Shown here: piece by piece, positions 26,080-34,453 of the stretch
How positions within the stretch are numbered: position 1 is the stretch's first letter
How the letters are laid out: each line of letters opens with the position of its first letter
NCBI RefSeq assembly: GCF_017948245.1
Contig: NZ_CP072867.1
Coordinates: 372,001-436,000, forward strand
Length of the DNA: 64,000 nucleotides
Direction: 5' to 3'
DNA from: Rhizobium sp. NLR16a
GTDB taxonomy: Bacteria > Pseudomonadota > Alphaproteobacteria > Rhizobiales > Rhizobiaceae
Program-made: the position numbers and the translations under genes
The notes under the pieces: generated by a model
What the model saw: the letters and a program-made list of their open reading frames with translations, nothing else
Databases searched by the model: none
Told to the model about the DNA's origin: nothing

Positions 26080-26616
26080 TCACCGAAGCTGCAACTGCTG
26101 TCGGATCATGGGCAAAGCCATGGTCAGGAGCGTCGCGAAAACCATGATGACGCCATAGGGTATCTTCCGGCTCGCCCGAATTTCCTCGATACGTATGAAA
26201 AAGGCGAGATGCGCGACTGCCAGCGGCACCGGCAGCCGCAGGACCAGCAGCGTCACGATGCCGAGGACAAGCAGCAGCACCGCGAACGGCATCATTCCGT
26301 GCCAGCCGATAAAAAGGCCGATCGGCAGGAAAAGCTTGGCGTCTCCTGCGCCAAACAGGCGGAACGCCCAGAGAGCCACCCCAAGCATGAACATCAGCAG
26401 ACCGGCCGCGATGTCGCCGCCGATTCCACTCGAGGCAAACAGCGCCGCGCCGACATCATCCGAGCCAAGTATCAAGGCCACTGCCCGCAGTGCACAAAGT
26501 GTTACGAGCGCCAGCACGACGGCATTGGGGATTTTCCATGTACGGAAATCGGTCCAGGCCGCGTAGAGAAAAAGAAATACTGCAAGAGAACTAGTAACAT
26601 TGACCATTTGCAGCAT
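26080..26616 (-). CDS. cpaA: Prepilin peptidase CpaA/TadV (A24 aspartic protease)
   Basis: A 178-residue integral membrane protease that cleaves and matures Flp-type prepilins. The two catalytic aspartates are visible: D23 in WTDFRTWKIPN and D92 in GAGDAKLF (the GxGD motif). About five hydrophobic helices cover the rest. Length is normal for the short CpaA form, which lacks the N-methylating domain. It is divergent from the Flp pilin gene across a 256-bp AT-rich region, so the first pilus genes are probably controlled together. Confidence 0.93.
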   Translation of the reverse strand: MLQMVNVTSSLAVFLFLYAAWTDFRTWKIPNAVVLALVTLCALRAVALILGSDDVGAALFASSGIGGDIAAGLLMFMLGVALWAFRLFGAGDAKLFLPIGLFIGWHGMMPFAVLLLVLGIVTLLVLRLPVPLAVAHLAFFIRIEEIRASRKIPYGVIMVFATLLTMALPMIRQQLQLR

Positions 26617-26872
26617 GGGCTTCGACCTTTTCGGCTATTTTAATCTTATTGTGTAGGCTAGATTCACTCGATTACGGCAAAATTGTCGATTTTTACGGCC
26701 GGTTCTTTCATCCCAGTTTTAACCATAAAGTATAGATATCGCCCGTTCGCCTACAAAAGATTTGACTAAATTAGAATTAACAGATTATTAATATTTCCAG
26801 TCGAAGGGGCGGTCTCGACGACAAAGTGCCGGGGGAAATACGGCGCACCACTTACCTGGGAGGTAATTCTCG
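26617..26872. promoter_or_regulatory. AT-rich divergent control region of the Tad locus
   Basis: A 256-bp gap clearly richer in A/T than its surroundings. Toward the pilin gene, TTGACT (26762-26767) is followed at 17-18 bp by TTATTA/TATTAA, a plausible promoter with a leader of about 85 nt and a GGGAGG ribosome site. No clear palindrome is visible. Low GC here suggests a target for silencing or a strong promoter; which of the two is unknown. Confidence 0.45.
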
Positions 26873-27067
26873 ATGAAAGCATTTGTAAATAGCGTACGCG
26901 CTTTCGCGCGGGAAGAAGATGGCGTCGCACTTACCGAATACCTCATTCTGCTTGCCTTGCTGGTTGGCGGGGTGATCACGGCGGTGACACTGGCCGGCAC
27001 CAATCTGAGTGCGGTCTGGACGGCATGGGCAGGGTGGTTCACGACCGCGCTGGCTGTCCCGGCCTGA
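26873..27067 (+). CDS. Flp/Fap-type IVb pilin (major Tad pilus subunit)
   Basis: A 64-residue prepilin. The leader MKAFVNSVRAFAREEDG would be cut by CpaA after G17, leaving a mature N-terminus VALTEYLILLALL with the invariant Glu at +5 and Tyr at +6. The hydrophobic assembly helix follows. The mature subunit has about 47 residues, as usual for Flp pilins. It is exported to build the adhesive Tad pilus. A GGGAGG site lies 9 nt before the ATG, and a hairpin after the stop separates it from cpaB, consistent with high pilin expression. Confidence 0.93.
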   Translation: MKAFVNSVRAFAREEDGVALTEYLILLALLVGGVITAVTLAGTNLSAVWTAWAGWFTTALAVPA

Positions 27068-27086
27068 TATTGGCGTTCGACGAAGG

Positions 27087-27108
27087 GAGGGGTTTTTGTT
27101 AACCCCTC
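27087..27108 (+). terminator. Attenuating hairpin between pilin and cpaB
   Basis: GAGGGGTT (27087-27094), loop tttgtt, AACCCCTC (27101-27108): an 8-bp perfect stem 20 bp after the pilin stop. The downstream bases (tcttctaaatt) form only a weak T-run, so it probably lets a fraction of transcripts continue into cpaB. Confidence 0.55.
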
Positions 27109-27166
27109 TCTTCTAAATTAGAAATAATGAATGGATGCACTCCGTCCAGTGTAGCGAGTAACCGCG

Positions 27167-28081
27167 ATGCGTTCTTCAACGATTTTAAGTCTCGTTATTG
27201 CATTTGTACTCGCCGCCGCCGCAGTTTTCGGGATGCGCGCGTATCTCTCCGATCAGAAGGCCCGACTGCTGGCGATGAACGGCGTGAAGGCCGAGGAAAG
27301 GACACTTGTGGTCGCCGCCACGCCAATGCGCTTCGGCGACCGGATTCGATCCGAAAACCTCAGGGCCATTCCCTGGCCCTCCAATGAAACACCCGCAGGC
27401 TCGTTCGTCAGCATCGATCTGGTCGTCGGCAACGATGCCCAGCCGCGTTATGCCATGGCGGCGATCGATCCGGGCGAGCCGGTTCTATCCTCGAAAATCA
27501 CCGGTACCGGCGAACGCGCCACGCTGTCGGCGGCGCTCGACCAGGGCATGAAGGCGGTCTCCATCCGGGTCAACGACGTGCTCGGCGTTGCCGGGTTCGT
27601 AAGGCCTTCCGATCGCGTCGACGTGCTTCTGACGCGGGTCGTGCGCGGACCGGCCGGCAACGATCAGACCTTCGTCGACGTGCTGCTGCAAGGCGTCAAG
27701 GTGCTGGCGGTGGACCAGACGGCGGACGAGCGCAAGGACGAGCCATCCGTCGTCAAGACCGTGACCTTTGAGGTCACGACCGACGAGGCGCAGCGCCTTA
27801 CCCTCGGCTCCAGTATCGGCACGCTCTCACTGGCGCTCCGCAATGTTGCCTCTTCCTCTATCGAGCAGACCCGGCCGATCACCGTCGCCGACCTCGGTGG
27901 CGGGGCGATGGCGACAGAACTGGGCAAGGATTTGGAAAAGAAGTTGCCAGAACCCGAGAAACAAGTGCAGATTGTGGAGCAAAGGGTCGAACCGGTGTTG
28001 CCGGTTGAGCCGAAGTGGGTGACAGTGGGGGTCTGGAACACGACGAAGCGCGAGGAGCACCGAGTCGGCCTGGTCCAGTGA
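27167..28081 (+). CDS. cpaB: Flp pilus assembly protein CpaB/RcpC
   Basis: A 304-residue periplasmic assembly factor. An N-terminal membrane anchor (SLVIAFVLAAAAVFGMRAYL) is followed by a SAF domain at about residues 45-110 (VVAATPMRFGDRIRSENLR, with IPWPSNETP) and the RcpC domain (AVSIRVNDVLGVAGFVRPSD, VDVLLTRV). CpaB is thought to help place the secretin and may bind cell-wall polymers through SAF. Ribosome site is weak. The next gene, cpaC, follows after 55 bp. Confidence 0.92.
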   Translation: MRSSTILSLVIAFVLAAAAVFGMRAYLSDQKARLLAMNGVKAEERTLVVAATPMRFGDRIRSENLRAIPWPSNETPAGSFVSIDLVVGNDAQPRYAMAAIDPGEPVLSSKITGTGERATLSAALDQGMKAVSIRVNDVLGVAGFVRPSDRVDVLLTRVVRGPAGNDQTFVDVLLQGVKVLAVDQTADERKDEPSVVKTVTFEVTTDEAQRLTLGSSIGTLSLALRNVASSSIEQTRPITVADLGGGAMATELGKDLEKKLPEPEKQVQIVEQRVEPVLPVEPKWVTVGVWNTTKREEHRVGLVQ

Positions 28082-28136
28082 TGTTTATGCGGCATGCCGC
28101 AGGTGCGGCTAGCCGAATGAGGGGGCTAAAGCAGGC

Positions 28137-29624
28137 ATGGCGAGCGGCAAGAGAAGAATCGCAGGGACGAAAAGCCTTGCGGCATTAGCGGCAGTGTTTT
28201 CGGCCTGTGTGTGTTTGGCCCCTGGATTTGCCGGCTGCGCCAACGCACAGGAAAAGTCCGTCACTTTAGGCGAATCGGTCCAGCACGTGACGCTGCCTCC
28301 GAACGAGACGCTGACGCTCAATACCGGGCAGCCCTTCGGGGATCTCGTCATCGGCAGCGCCGATATGATCGACGTGGTGCCGCTTTCCGACCGCTCGCTG
28401 TTCATTCGCGGCAAAAAGATCGGCGCCACCAATATCTCGGTCTATGGCGAAGACAAGTCGCTTCTCGGCGTCATCGACATCCGCGTTGCCAGCGATTTTA
28501 GCGAAGTCGCCTCCGCCATTCGCTCTGCCGCGCCCTCGGCTCGGGTCAGGGTCATCAACTCCAACGATCGCATTCGCCTGACAGGCTTCGTCCGCGACGG
28601 CATCGAACTGCAGCGGGTGATGGAAATCGCCCAGTCCTATTCCGACCAACCGGTGCTGAACCAGTTGCGCGTCAGTGACAGCCAGCAGGTGATGCTGGAG
28701 GTCCGGGTCATCGAAGCCTCGCGCCAGACGGGTCGTGACCTCGGGATCGGTTGGTCCGGGCACGGCAACAACGGAATCGGCAAGGCAACGACCAGCCAGG
28801 GTATCACCGTGGACGATGACGGCAACCTGGTCCGTAGCCTCCTCGATCCCAAGGGTGCGGCAACGGGGGCGCTGCCCTTCGGCCAGTTGATCGCCAAGGT
28901 GCTGGAAATCTCGGGCGGCCACATCGACGTGGTGATCAACGCCCTCGAGCAGAAGGGACTGGTGCGTCGCCTGGCGCAGCCGAACCTCATCGCCATGAGC
29001 GGCTCGACCGCCAGCTTCCATGCCGGCGGTGAGGTGCCGATCCTGAAGACGACGAACAACGGCACGACGGTCGCCACCGAGACGGACTATCGCCCCTTCG
29101 GTGTGCGGCTGACCTTCAAGCCGGTGGTTCTTGATGATGGGCTGATCAATCTGGAGATCGAGCCTGAAGTTTCCGAACTCGATCCGTCGATCAACGTCAA
29201 CGGCAATCCGGGCTTCATCTCGCGCGCGGCCAGCACCACGGTCGCGCTTCGCGACGGCCAGAGCTTTGCCTTGGCCGGCCTGCTGCAGTCGATCAATGCC
29301 AAGGACATCCAGCAATTGCCCGGCCTCGGAAAGATACCAGTGCTCGGCGCACTATTCCGTTCGACGAGTTTCCAGAAGAAGGAATCCGACCTCGTCATCG
29401 TCGTCACGCCGCACATCGTTCGACCGGCCCGCCCTGGCGAGGATCTCTACAGTCCGCTCGACCAGACGCGTTCGTCCAACGACCTCGAGCTTTTTGCGCT
29501 CGGTGTCATGGAAGTCGACAAGGACATGCTCCGACGCTTTCGCAATGGCGAAGGTGTGACTGGGCCCTATGGCCATCGTCTCGACCTGAACCAGGGAGTC
29601 CAAGCCGTTGCTACAAAACGCTAA
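28137..29624 (+). CDS. cpaC: Outer-membrane secretin CpaC/RcpA of the Tad pilus
   Basis: A 495-residue secretin. A signal peptide (AALAAVFSACVCLAPGFAGCANA) is followed by the pilus-associated N-terminal domain (VTLGESVQHVTLPPNETL), a BON-like region (RVINSNDRIRLTGFVRDG), and the secretin core (QQVMLEVRVIEASRQ, FHAGGEVPIL, GVRLTFKPVVLDDGLINLEI). The C-terminal VVTPHIVRP is typical. It forms the outer-membrane channel through which the pilus exits. Its stop overlaps the TTG start of the next gene. Confidence 0.93.
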   Translation: MASGKRRIAGTKSLAALAAVFSACVCLAPGFAGCANAQEKSVTLGESVQHVTLPPNETLTLNTGQPFGDLVIGSADMIDVVPLSDRSLFIRGKKIGATNISVYGEDKSLLGVIDIRVASDFSEVASAIRSAAPSARVRVINSNDRIRLTGFVRDGIELQRVMEIAQSYSDQPVLNQLRVSDSQQVMLEVRVIEASRQTGRDLGIGWSGHGNNGIGKATTSQGITVDDDGNLVRSLLDPKGAATGALPFGQLIAKVLEISGGHIDVVINALEQKGLVRRLAQPNLIAMSGSTASFHAGGEVPILKTTNNGTTVATETDYRPFGVRLTFKPVVLDDGLINLEIEPEVSELDPSINVNGNPGFISRAASTTVALRDGQSFALAGLLQSINAKDIQQLPGLGKIPVLGALFRSTSFQKKESDLVIVVTPHIVRPARPGEDLYSPLDQTRSSNDLELFALGVMEVDKDMLRRFRNGEGVTGPYGHRLDLNQGVQAVATKR

Positions 29625-29913
29625 GCGCGTCCTTTTCGTCCTTGCAGCCGCCGGCCTCGCTTCCGGCTGCGCCGACTACATGAACCATCGCGACACGATC
29701 ACCTTCGGGCTCGGCAATGCCGTGGAAGCAAACAAGGCCATCCACATTCAGGACCCGTTCCCGCCGGAAGCCCAGCGAACGCAAATCGCAAGCGACGGCA
29801 AGGTGATCCGCAGGGTGGTCACTCAATATCAGAACGGCGGGTTGGGCGTTGTTCAGCCGTCGCCGGCCATGGGGGCGAATGGGGCCTCCAACGGGGCGAC
29901 CGCCAGCCAATAG
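29608..29913 (+). CDS. Short lipoprotein in the CpaD/RcpB position
   Basis: A 101-residue lipoprotein that begins at a TTG within the last codons of cpaC, after an AGGGAG. The lipobox LAAAGLASGC gives a lipidated Cys near residue 21. The mature part has DPFPPEAQRTQIASDGKVIRRVVTQYQNGG and a low-complexity tail rich in Gly, Ala and Asn. Proteins encoded here in other Tad loci (CpaD) are about twice as long and serve as secretin-assisting lipoproteins. The motif DPFPPEAQ is reminiscent of short rhizobial pilus lipoproteins. A pilotin-like role is inferred from position. Confidence 0.6.
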   Translation: MLQNAKRVLFVLAAAGLASGCADYMNHRDTITFGLGNAVEANKAIHIQDPFPPEAQRTQIASDGKVIRRVVTQYQNGGLGVVQPSPAMGANGASNGATASQ

Positions 29914-29972
29914 GCTGGCGAAAGGCATGAACTGCGGCAGTGCGCCGGAGGGAAAATGCACGAAACGGGGTC

Positions 29973-29994
29973 ATCACGGCGATAGCGCCGTGAT
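29973..29994 (+). other. Hairpin in the leader of the TadG-like gene
   Basis: ATCACGGCG and CGCCGTGAT form a perfect 9-bp stem with a 4-nt loop, ending 12 bases before the tadG start and just before its GGGGGG ribosome site. No T-run follows. It may limit readthrough or tune translation. Confidence 0.45.
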
Positions 29995-30006
29995 GGGGGG
30001 ACGCCA

Positions 30007-31611
30007 ATGCTCAGCAGGGTTGTCAGACGGTTCTGGAACGATCATCGCGGCTATGTCATCGCCTTGACGCTCATCGCCATGCCAATGCTTCTCGGCTTTT
30101 CGCTGCTGATCATCGATGTCGGTCGCAGCAGCAACCTGCATACCGATCTCCAGAACGCCGTCGATGCGATGGCGCTGGCCGGGGCCCGCGAACTCGATGG
30201 CCGCGATGATGCCATTACGAGGGCGCAGACGGCGATCGAGAAAATCGCCAACAGCGCGGCCTTTTCCGGCGGCGGAACCGGCATGTCGCTTGGCTCGAAT
30301 ATCAGCGTGACCTATGACGCCGGCAACGATGCCGGAAGCACTGTTACCGTGCTTTTTCTGAAGGATATCCCGGCCAACGACGATACATCAATCCCGGCTT
30401 CGATGGAAACGACAGTGGCCAGCGAAGCGTCCTATGCCTGGGTCATCGCCAAGCCGCAAGCGATGCAGACGATCTTTCCGATCCCGGTCGGCTTTACCCG
30501 CGATACAATCAACATCGCCGCCGACGCCGTGGCGGTATATCACGCCAGTGCCTGCGACGTGACGCCGATCTACATCTGCAATCCGTTCGAGCCGGTGGGG
30601 AACACGAGTGAAAGCGCCAGCGAAACTGCAGCTACGGCCCTGCACACCAACTTTGCGGCCGGCAATCTCTACGGACGACAGATCGAGCTTCACAGCACCG
30701 CGGCATCCAATCCCGGTCCCGGCAATTTCGGCTTCCTGCGGACCCCCTTGGGCAATGGTGCGTCCGTGCTGGCGGAGGCTCTTGCCACCGGCAATCCCGG
30801 TACATGCTACACACAGGACAACCTCGATACAGAGACCGGCGCAAAGGCGGGGCCCGTCGAGGACGGGGTCAATACGCGCTTTGGCTTCTACTCCTCGTCG
30901 TTCAACAAGGCGAACGGAGATTATCGTTACCGGCCTGCCCAGAACGTGCGCTCCGCGCAGTCAATCAGCGGCAAGGGCAAGAAGGGCTGCGATACCTATG
31001 ATCCAGTCATGGTCGGAGCCGTTGTCGGCGATGCGACCAAGGCCTTGCCGCTCGGCTATGGAGCGGGCATGACCTCGCTTGCCGGCGGCAAGATCAGCAG
31101 TGGCAACAATTGGAACTACACGACCTATTGGAATGTCGCGCAGGGCACGGCAGCGCCCTCGGTGAGCACGGTCCTCAGCAACTACTCCAGTTATCCCCCG
31201 CAGGCGACCGGAACGCCAGCACAGCCCTCCGCTTATGACGTCTATCGCTACGAGCTTGCAAACGCGGCTCTCATCAATCATGCCTCGGCGAATGGTGAGA
31301 CCGGAACGCCGGCAACGGGTGGTCAGTGCTATGCCGGCCCGGACCTTTCGAACTATACGGCAGCCGAATATGGCGACCGCCGCGAGATTTTCTCGGCCAT
31401 TGTCAATTGTGGCTATGAGGCTTCGGTCGGCCATCTGAACGGTCACAAGGCCACGCGCGCCGTTGCCTTCGCGCGCATGTTCCTGACCAAGCCGGCGATA
31501 AAGGATGCCGGCGAACGATACCTTTCCCTGGAGATGATCGACATCACCGGCAAGGGTGGTCGCGGTACGCTGGACGAATTCCTGCGGGAAGAATCGGAGC
31601 TGGTCAGATGA
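30007..31611 (+). CDS. TadG-like pilus assembly protein with N-terminal TadE/G anchor
   Basis: A 534-residue protein. The N-terminus has the prepilin-like helix of the TadG family: FWNDHRGYVIALTLIAMPML, then LIIDVGRSSNLHTDLQNAVD and AMALAGARELDG. The long extracytoplasmic part is rich in Gly, Asn, Thr and Tyr, with paired cysteines, and I see no clear MIDAS (DxSxS) motif of a von Willebrand domain. It is probably anchored in the inner membrane with the bulk in the periplasm. The stop codon overlaps the next gene's start (ATGA). Confidence 0.82.
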   Translation: MLSRVVRRFWNDHRGYVIALTLIAMPMLLGFSLLIIDVGRSSNLHTDLQNAVDAMALAGARELDGRDDAITRAQTAIEKIANSAAFSGGGTGMSLGSNISVTYDAGNDAGSTVTVLFLKDIPANDDTSIPASMETTVASEASYAWVIAKPQAMQTIFPIPVGFTRDTINIAADAVAVYHASACDVTPIYICNPFEPVGNTSESASETAATALHTNFAAGNLYGRQIELHSTAASNPGPGNFGFLRTPLGNGASVLAEALATGNPGTCYTQDNLDTETGAKAGPVEDGVNTRFGFYSSSFNKANGDYRYRPAQNVRSAQSISGKGKKGCDTYDPVMVGAVVGDATKALPLGYGAGMTSLAGGKISSGNNWNYTTYWNVAQGTAAPSVSTVLSNYSSYPPQATGTPAQPSAYDVYRYELANAALINHASANGETGTPATGGQCYAGPDLSNYTAAEYGDRREIFSAIVNCGYEASVGHLNGHKATRAVAFARMFLTKPAIKDAGERYLSLEMIDITGKGGRGTLDEFLREESELVR

Positions 31612-32087
31612 TTGCGTTCCGCAATTTTATTCTGCATCGGCTTTGCCTCGGTTTCTGGCGGCGGGAGGAAGGCGCAGTGCTCGCCGAAGCGCTGCTCGCA
31701 ATCCCCTTTGTGACGCTCTTTGCGGCTGGAATACTGGAGTTTGGCAGCATCTTCTGGCAGCGCATGCAGATCGACGCAGGCTTGCGCGATGCGGGGCGTT
31801 ACCTTTCGCGCTGCCGACCGGCCTCGGGAACCTATGTGCCGACATGCAATCAGGCGACGGCCAAGACCATTGCTTTTTACGGAACGCAAACACCCGCGGC
31901 AGATGCTGAGCCCCGTGTCCCCGGCTGGAACGACCCTTCCGACATCACAATCAGTGCACCCGATGCGGACGGCAACATCACCATTTCCACTGCGCATCTC
32001 TATCAGAGTTCACCGGTATTCGCCTTTCTCGGACTCGACGCCATCACGATCAGTTCCTTCCATGAAGAGAGATACATCGGATGGTGA
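31608..32087 (+). CDS. tadE: TadE-like pseudopilin
   Basis: A 159-residue minor pilin-like protein. The TadE motif is REEGAVLAEALLAIPFVTL (about residues 18-36): a Glu-Glu-Gly processing region followed by a hydrophobic helix carrying the conserved Glu (AEAL). The rest is an extracytoplasmic domain with AGLRDAGRYLSRC. It overlaps tadG by 4 bp and the next tadE-like gene by 7 bp. It would be processed by CpaA and needed for pilus assembly, by analogy with Aggregatibacter TadE. Confidence 0.82.
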   Translation: MIAFRNFILHRLCLGFWRREEGAVLAEALLAIPFVTLFAAGILEFGSIFWQRMQIDAGLRDAGRYLSRCRPASGTYVPTCNQATAKTIAFYGTQTPAADAEPRVPGWNDPSDITISAPDADGNITISTAHLYQSSPVFAFLGLDAITISSFHEERYIGW

Positions 32088-32707
32088 CCTCCAGGGCAAT
32101 CAAGGCATTCTGGCAGGATAGCAGTGGCGCCAGCCTTGTCGAAGCATTGCTGACCTTTCCGATCGTCATGCTGGTCTTCGCCGCCTTCATCGAGTTCGGC
32201 TATGCCATGTCGCAGTGGAATCAGACAGTCAAGGCACTGCAATATGGTGCCCGACTGGCGGCCGTATCAGATCCGCTGACAACCAATTTCGCTGCCGTTT
32301 TCCCGGTCGAAGCTGCCGATCCGCTCAACAACGGCAAAGCGACGCCGAACGATGCCACGATATCCTCGACCTGCGGACCGGCTCTTGCGAACTGCAGCAC
32401 GGCGGCATTGAACCGGATTGTCCTCGGAAGCGACGGCGTTTGCAACGCGGGAACCGATCCCCACCCGGGCATTTGCGACCTAAACTGGCGCATCACGCCG
32501 GATAAGCTGATGGTCACCTATCAGCGATCGGGGCTCGGCTATTGGGGCCGCCCGGACGGGCCGGTGCTGACGATGCGGCTGGAGGTGCGCGACATCACCT
32601 TCGATCTGCCGATCCTCGGCGGGCTGCTGGGACTGAACGACGTCACCATCCCGGCCCATCCGGTGACGATCACGACGGAAGACCTGAAGACCTGCTCAAC
32701 CTGCTGA
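32081..32707 (+). CDS. Second TadE/TadF-like pseudopilin
   Basis: A 208-residue minor pilin-like protein. WQDSSGASLVEALLTFPIVM (about residues 11-30) is the TadE/F processing and helix motif with the conserved Glu in VEAL, and IEFGYAMSQWNQTVKALQYG follows. The C-terminal part has several cysteines (CGPALANC, CNAGTDPHPGIC, CSTC at the end), so disulfides in the periplasm are likely. It overlaps the previous gene by 7 bp. Whether it is TadE or TadF cannot be decided from the sequence. Confidence 0.8.
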   Translation: MVTSRAIKAFWQDSSGASLVEALLTFPIVMLVFAAFIEFGYAMSQWNQTVKALQYGARLAAVSDPLTTNFAAVFPVEAADPLNNGKATPNDATISSTCGPALANCSTAALNRIVLGSDGVCNAGTDPHPGICDLNWRITPDKLMVTYQRSGLGYWGRPDGPVLTMRLEVRDITFDLPILGGLLGLNDVTIPAHPVTITTEDLKTCSTC

Positions 32708-32734
32708 CTTCTTGTTACGCGTAGGAAAGCGAAA

Positions 32735-33877
32735 ATGACAGCGCACATGAACATTGCCGCATCCACCAAGATCCTGGTTCTCTCCGACGACGCGGCCGCA
32801 GCGAGCTTCATGCTCGATACATTCGGGTCGCTTTCGCGTTACGATGTCCGCCATCTCTCGCTGAAGGCGCTCGGAGAAAAGGGCCGACTCGATCCGACGC
32901 AGTTCGGACTGATCGTTCTCGACGTCGACAACGGGGAATTGCTGCAGCAACCGGAGCTCTTCGCGTTTCGCACCCGCTATCGGGACGTTCCGCTCGTCGT
33001 CGTCTCCGAAGACTTGCCGGACGACATGCTGCGGCTGCTCTTCCGCCTGAACGGCAATGACTGGCTGAAGAAGCCGCTCGAGCGCCGCGCCATGATCGAC
33101 ATGATTTCGACCCATGCGCCAGGCACGGGCGCCAGCGACAGCCGGGTGCATGCCGTGGTCTCAGCCGTCGGTGGCGCGGGCGCCAGCATGATCGCTTCGT
33201 CGCTCGCGCATGTGCTGGCCCAGCCGACCAAGAATTCCACGCCGAGGATCGACTTGTTCGACACGGATTTTTGTTCTGGGGCGCTCGGCTATTATCTCAA
33301 TCTTGTCAACGACTACGACTTGAAACCGGTCATCGCCAATCCTTCCCGGGTCGATCTCGAATTCATCGATCTTGTCCGAAAGCGGCATCCGGGCGGCTTT
33401 TCACTGCTGTCCTTCAAGCAGCCGTCAGTCCTTCTGGCGCCGAAGGGCGGTGAACTCGTGCTGCGTATGCTCGACGTGGCCGCCTTTGAGAGCGACCACA
33501 CGATCGTCGACATCCCCTATTATGACACGCCGTGGAAATACGAGGTGCTCACTTCGGTCAACAGCATCTATATCGTCACAGAAATGACGGTCCCCGCGCT
33601 TTCTCATGCGAAGGATTTGTTTTCAAACCTGGTGCGGCTGCGAGGAAGTGCGGATCAGATATTCATCGTCATCAACAAATACCGCGCCAAGTTTTTTGGC
33701 CTCGGCCTGCGCCGACAACAAACGGAGAAGATATTCAAGGACATCCCGACGCACGTCATTGCGGATGACTGGGAGACTTTGAGCGAGGCGGTCAACCGCG
33801 GAGTGCTGCCGGTTCAGGTGAATTCCCGTGCGCGCTTCTGCGGCGCGGTCGGTAAACTTGGAGCATTGGTGCGATGA
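32735..33877 (+). CDS. cpaE: Pilus assembly/localisation protein CpaE/TadZ
   Basis: A 380-residue cytoplasmic protein. Residues about 10-125 are a receiver-like domain (ILVLSDDAAAASFMLDTFGS, LIVLDVDN). From about 130 it is a MinD/ParA-type ATPase fold, with VVSAVGGAGASMIASSLAHV as the P-loop region. That loop lacks the usual lysines (VGGAGAS in place of KGGxGKT), as in atypical TadZ proteins. TadZ/CpaE places the Tad machine at the cell pole. The gene overlaps the following L,D-transpeptidase by 4 bp, so the two are translated together. Confidence 0.9.
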   Translation: MTAHMNIAASTKILVLSDDAAAASFMLDTFGSLSRYDVRHLSLKALGEKGRLDPTQFGLIVLDVDNGELLQQPELFAFRTRYRDVPLVVVSEDLPDDMLRLLFRLNGNDWLKKPLERRAMIDMISTHAPGTGASDSRVHAVVSAVGGAGASMIASSLAHVLAQPTKNSTPRIDLFDTDFCSGALGYYLNLVNDYDLKPVIANPSRVDLEFIDLVRKRHPGGFSLLSFKQPSVLLAPKGGELVLRMLDVAAFESDHTIVDIPYYDTPWKYEVLTSVNSIYIVTEMTVPALSHAKDLFSNLVRLRGSADQIFIVINKYRAKFFGLGLRRQQTEKIFKDIPTHVIADDWETLSEAVNRGVLPVQVNSRARFCGAVGKLGALVR

Positions 33878-34437
33878 AGGCGATTGACAGTGGGTGCATA
33901 AGGTCCTGCGTCGGCCTTGTGTTTCTGGCCGTTCTGGCCGTCGCCGGGGATGCGGCGGCAGCCGGGCTAGTGCCGCGAAGCCTTGGGCCGACGACAAGCA
34001 CGGTGGTGACGATCGAAAAAGGCTACGCGGCTGGAACGATCGTCATCGTCAGCGCGAACCGAACGCTGGATCTCGTCATCTCCGATGGACGGGCGATCCG
34101 TTACAAGATCGGCGTCGGACGAGATGGATTTCGCTGGAGCGGGACTGTCAAGGTTGGACGCAAGGCGGAGTGGCCCGACTGGCGCCCGCCTGCCGAGATG
34201 AAGGCGCGCGCAGCCGGGCTTCCGGACCTGGTGCCCGCCGGGCCGCTCAATCCCTTGGGCGCTCGCGGGATCTATCTCTTCAAGGGCGGGACCGACACGC
34301 TCTACCGCATTCATGGAACGAACGAGCAGTCGACGGTCGGCGATTTCGCGTCATCGGGCTGTTTTCGCATGAGCAATGCCGACGTCATCGATCTCTATGA
34401 GAGGGTGAAAGTCGGTTCCACGGTCATTGTAAAATAG
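33874..34437 (+). CDS. L,D-transpeptidase (YkuD/ErfK family) inside the Tad operon
   Basis: A 187-residue exported enzyme. The N-terminal signal sequence (CVGLVFLAVLAVAGDAAAAG) precedes a YkuD domain with NPLGARGIYLFKG, catalytic-region H147 in YRIHGTNE, and SSGCFRM with the nucleophile C163 and R165. These enzymes cross-link peptidoglycan by 3-3 bonds or attach proteins to it in the periplasm. It starts within the cpaE stop (ATGA overlap) and is followed 16 bp later by cpaF. It is therefore embedded in the pilus operon rather than next to it. A role in opening or anchoring the wall at the pilus site is inferred. Confidence 0.9.
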   Translation: MKAIDSGCIRSCVGLVFLAVLAVAGDAAAAGLVPRSLGPTTSTVVTIEKGYAAGTIVIVSANRTLDLVISDGRAIRYKIGVGRDGFRWSGTVKVGRKAEWPDWRPPAEMKARAAGLPDLVPAGPLNPLGARGIYLFKGGTDTLYRIHGTNEQSTVGDFASSGCFRMSNADVIDLYERVKVGSTVIVK

Positions 34438-34453
34438 TTCAGGGGTGGGAAAC

